NCBI GenBank assembly: GCA_003427395.1
Contig: BFEA01000421.1
Span: 795,474 to 827,770, forward strand
Direction of reading: 5' to 3'
Origin: Chara braunii
Taxonomy: Eukaryota > Streptophyta > Charophyceae > Charales > Characeae
DNA: 32,297 nucleotides
Shown: in pieces, positions 29,611 through 32,297 of the stretch
Layout of the letters: every line of letters begins with the position of its first letter
Position numbering within the stretch: the first letter of the stretch is position 1
The notes under the pieces: model-generated
Told to the model about the DNA's origin: nothing
The model's database searches: none
What the model saw: only the letters and a program-made list of their open reading frames with translations
Made by a program: the position numbers and the translations under genes

Positions 29611-30770
29611 ATCTAGTTCTCTGAGGTGTAGTTGTCTTTCATCTTCTTCGCTGACGGTCATGTTGCAATATGTCTTTCCTCATTTACTATTTCATCCGTA
29701 CTCCGGAACTCTATGAATATTTTTTATTCTAATCTCGCACTAAATTCACTTGCATTGCAGCAGTCTATAGTTATATTTTTATGCATAGTATGATAGTACA
29801 AAAGGATATAACACTATTAGATATTTTGAAAGATGATTTGAAAGCACGCTTTACAAAAAAAAATGATCAATGGCCATAAGCAGGATCGGATTTATCGATA
29901 GTATGCAACTGGAAAAAGAAGCTAGAAGGGCTAGCGGTGTGCGTTGTGGATCACAACCCCGACAATTTTTTTGTTTGTCGCCGAATGTTGTATTGCAAAG
30001 GATTAGAGACCTTGTTTTCTAAAACACAATGGCATTGTTGCTAACGGTATGAGCGAAAATGCAATCATACAAAACCTAAAAAACAAGTACCTCAAAATCA
30101 AGTGTTAAAAGATTGCACGGTGCAACTACAAATGTCGATTGGGAAAAGTTTATGCCATACCTAAGCAAAAAAACATTTTTAGGTAGCGAGCCATCTATCC
30201 GTCTTGCAATGATCCATTAGCTAAATTAACTAGGAATATCTTTAAAGTTAGTAATCATCGGGTATGAACTCTGCTCATCGACTACCACTTCAATCCGAAA
30301 TCTTCCGGCGATCTTCTTCCTCGTCTGTCTTCACTCAACGACCAATCGAATGGGTTGTTCACTGGTACTAAGAACCAGGTCGCGATGAAATTTGGATTAG
30401 ATAGAGGGCGAAAGATGCAAAACTAAGTGGTGGGAAATCTTCCAACTAAGGGTGGTCGCATTCGAAGTTTTCAAAACTGTTGAGTATGGTTTCTTTCGAT
30501 TTAAATAATACGTATACGATGTGTATAAGGGTCGTGTTTCACCAAATGGTCGAAATTCCAATAGGTAAATCGACAAGTCCAGCCATGACTTGTCTTTTTT
30601 TTGTCCATAATGAGTATTGTTATTGCAAACATGGGGAGCACAAAAAAATCTATTCGCATGGGTAAAGATTGGTTGACGATGTATCGACGTTCACCCAGTT
30701 TGATAAAAGTTCCGTAATTGGAGAATTGCTTGTTGAACGTCTAGGTATCGCCCGCAGTCGAGGCCACGGG
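29178..30770 (+). mobile_element. Penelope-like element fragment, arm B
   Basis: The plus-strand arm diverges head to head from arm A, with a centre near 29138. It contains the RT remnants below, and its order matches arm A without the MITE. Similarity to the element ends around 30770, where a GGCCAC-rich stretch begins. Inverted or tandem partner copies are a known feature of Penelope-like elements. Confidence 0.6.
29920..30770 (+). pseudogene. Penelope-like reverse transcriptase, arm B
   Basis: The frame from about 29920 reads LEGLAVCVVDHNPDNFFVC and LYCKGLETLF, broken by stops, then LSSLND. A deletion relative to arm A removes the SFDV motif A around 30330. The frame 30480-30770 holds VEIPIGKSTSPAMTCLFF, the motif B loop of RT. 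After a TAA at 30663 it holds RLVDDVSTF with the catalytic Asp pair at 30675-30680, where Tyr of YVDD is replaced by Leu-Val. Motifs B and C in order and in the same frame strongly support an RT. Arms A and B have lost opposite motifs. Confidence 0.65.
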
Positions 30771-30882
30771 GTCCAAAGGCCGCGGCGGCCACGTCTATGG
30801 CCACGGCCAGGAATGGCCACCCCAACTTCACGGTCACAATTTTAACGGATTTTCCCCCGACAAAATAACACATATATATATA

Positions 30883-30917
30883 TGGGGTTATAGGGTTTTT
30901 CAAACCCTACAACCCCA
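30883..30917. repeat. Telomere-like inverted repeat
   Basis: TGGGGTTATAGGGTTT (30883-30898), a TTC spacer, and AAACCCTACAACCCCA (30902-30917) form a 16-bp hairpin with one mismatch. Each arm carries a TAGGGTTT unit like the plant telomere repeat TTTAGGG, facing inward. It lies about 110 bp beyond the end of Penelope-like arm B. Confidence 0.8.
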
Positions 30918-30951
30918 TTTCATTTTTTCCAAAACCACATTGTTTGGTGTT

Positions 30952-30977
30952 AAAAAAAAAAAAAAAAAAAAAAAAAA
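30952..30977 (+). repeat. Poly-A run of 26, followed by T-rich tract
   Basis: Twenty-six A in a row, then TCTC and T-rich runs to about 31010. It could be the 3' tail of an unseen retroposon; no coding sequence supports this. Confidence 0.9.
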
Positions 30978-31536
30978 TCTCTCTTTTTTCCTTTTTTTTT
31001 TCTTTGGTTGTGTGTTTTGGGTGTGTGCTCGTACGCACGCCAAACCACTTTACTCCGCATTGGGTGAGCTCCCGTATAACGGCAGACACACTATGGAATC
31101 CTGACAGGGATGGTCAAATCTGTCAACAATTAAACGAGTTATGCGGTGCAGCCGAGGCGCTTTAGAGTGCGTCGTAGCCATGCAAATGGAGTAGTTGCCA
31201 TACATTGTGAATGAAAAGTATGAGGACCATATATGCTGGGGGCCAAGGAGGAGGTTTGAGGCGGACAATGCATAAGCACAGAGGACAAAGAAGGACGGAC
31301 ACACACTGGAGGGCACGAGGGAGGCCAAAGGACAAATGCTATACAAGCATACCCAGCAGACAACCAAAGAAAAGGAGTCCCAAAACAGTCAAAAGACATA
31401 AAAAACTAAAAAAAAAAAAAAAAGTTGGTGATGAAAGATTGTTTCGTCGGAGTTGCACAGACTCATCAGGCGGCTGCACCCTCGACAATCTGCGGAATGC
31501 TAGTATTGATGGTTTGGGTCATGCACCCTTTGACCC
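30978..31536. other. Low-information region; no gene seen
   Basis: Contains T-rich and A-rich runs (a 16-A run at about 31408-31423). No supported product on either strand. Confidence 0.4.
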
Positions 31537-32090
31537 TTGTTGAAGGCAGACTGTCCCCAAGTGGAACATAGCAGCGGGCAGCAACCCTGCGGAGCACCAG
31601 GCAACGCAGTAGAGGCAACACGGCAACCAGGCAATGAAGCACCAGGCAACACCACCAAGACAACCACATTACAAGGGACGACGGGGCAAGCGGACAAGCA
31701 ACAGAGCAACCATGTTCTGAAGCACAAGGCAGCAACAACACGGCAACCGAACTACAAGGCGCGCAAGCAAAGGACACGAAAGGCATCACCAATGGAACGG
31801 CGGCAAGGCAGCGGAGCAGCGAATCGCAAGGCAACACCACAACCCGACCACACCACACAGCGAAGACAGGAGCTTGCCAAGAACGACCTGCAAAGCAAGC
31901 AAAACGGGCAGCAAGGCAGTGGCGAAGCACAGACGAGGCCGTCCACATCCAACACGGAGCAAAGCAGCACATCACATACATCACGGGTGAACCCCGCAGA
32001 CTGTTGGTTCCCACCACCGATTGAGCCAAGGAGACACTCCGACGAGCATCCATCATCACCCACAGGCAACACAAACATCCCAAACTGAGC
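31537..32090 (+). other. AC-rich, GGCAAC-repeated stretch with a compositional open frame
   Basis: GGCAAC and GCAACA recur dozens of times at irregular spacing. An open frame of 183 residues (31537-32088) is rich in Thr, Gln, Asn, Arg and Ser, and the opposite strand is also open (32116-31466). Double openness and biased residues point to composition rather than a conserved protein. I recognise no domain. Confidence 0.45.
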
Positions 32091-32230
32091 GGCCCCCATA
32101 AGAGTGCAGTAGGCACTCCAAGCGAGGAGCCACCAACTGTTTGGCACTACTTAAAGGTGCTCAGTTAGGAATACAAAAATACTTAGAAAAATTAGGGGAA
32201 AGGCGGTAAAACAAACATACCGAAAACTGA

Positions 32231-32264
32231 TTGTGTGTGTGTGTGTGTGTGCGGGTGTGTGTGC

Positions 32265-32297
<33 letters not shown>
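32231..32297 (+). repeat. GT microsatellite, running off the window
   Basis: GT units with GCGG and GCAG interruptions, reaching the last base of the window. Confidence 0.95.

Noticed and set aside
31466-32116. 216-residue minus-strand frame rich in Cys and Leu
   Set aside because: It is the opposite strand of the GGCAAC-rich stretch. The residue bias follows the repeats and no signal or domain pattern is convincing.
1-32297. CRISPR array, bacterial operon or phage
   Set aside because: The regular repeats (125-1040, 18300-19260) are degenerate hairpins, not identical repeats with unique spacers, and there are no cas-like or bacterial genes.

Overview
This window looks like nuclear DNA of a photosynthetic eukaryote, most likely a streptophyte (a land plant or charophyte alga). 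It has no bacterial operons or Shine-Dalgarno signals and is full of decayed retroelements. It carries a U6 snRNA-like copy and a fragment of plastid ndhA, and plastid ndh genes are typical of streptophytes. The retroelement proteins remind me of Chara braunii sequences, but that is from memory only. I found no intact host protein-coding gene. The window is a nest of transposable elements.

Layout. (1) 1-3363 is the end of a large noncoding TG...CA element (copy I), with an array of short hairpins. (2) 3750-12657 is a decayed Ty3/gypsy-type retrotransposon, in the order gag, protease, RT, RNase H, integrase. A ~0.7 kb AT-rich plastid-derived insert (ndhA, minus strand) splits its gag, and an exact 1,701-bp tandem duplication has doubled the gag tail and protease. 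(3) 12841-15090 is a second, different gag with coiled-coil-like stretches and a zinc knuckle broken by a stop. (4) 15694-23856 is a ~926-bp inverted-repeat (MITE-like) element. It is split by a 7.23-kb insertion (15912-23143, copy II of the large element) with a 5-bp target duplication AACGT. Copy II is inverted relative to copy I. (5) 23857-27001 is mostly unidentified; it holds a terminus-like motif at 25227 and a U6 copy at 26465-26562. (6) 27002-30770 is a head-to-head pair of Penelope-like element fragments with complementary losses of reverse transcriptase motifs. The minus-strand arm holds a second, uninterrupted 924-bp copy of the MITE. (7) 30883-32297 is low-complexity DNA: a telomere-like hairpin, poly-A, an AC-rich stretch and a GT microsatellite.

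The genes do not work together as a pathway. What can be read is a history. The Penelope-like pair formed first, and a MITE later entered one arm. Another MITE copy was later split by the 7.2-kb element. The Ty3 element separately acquired plastid DNA and a tandem duplication, then decayed through stops and frameshifts. All boundaries come from reading by eye; no alignments were run.
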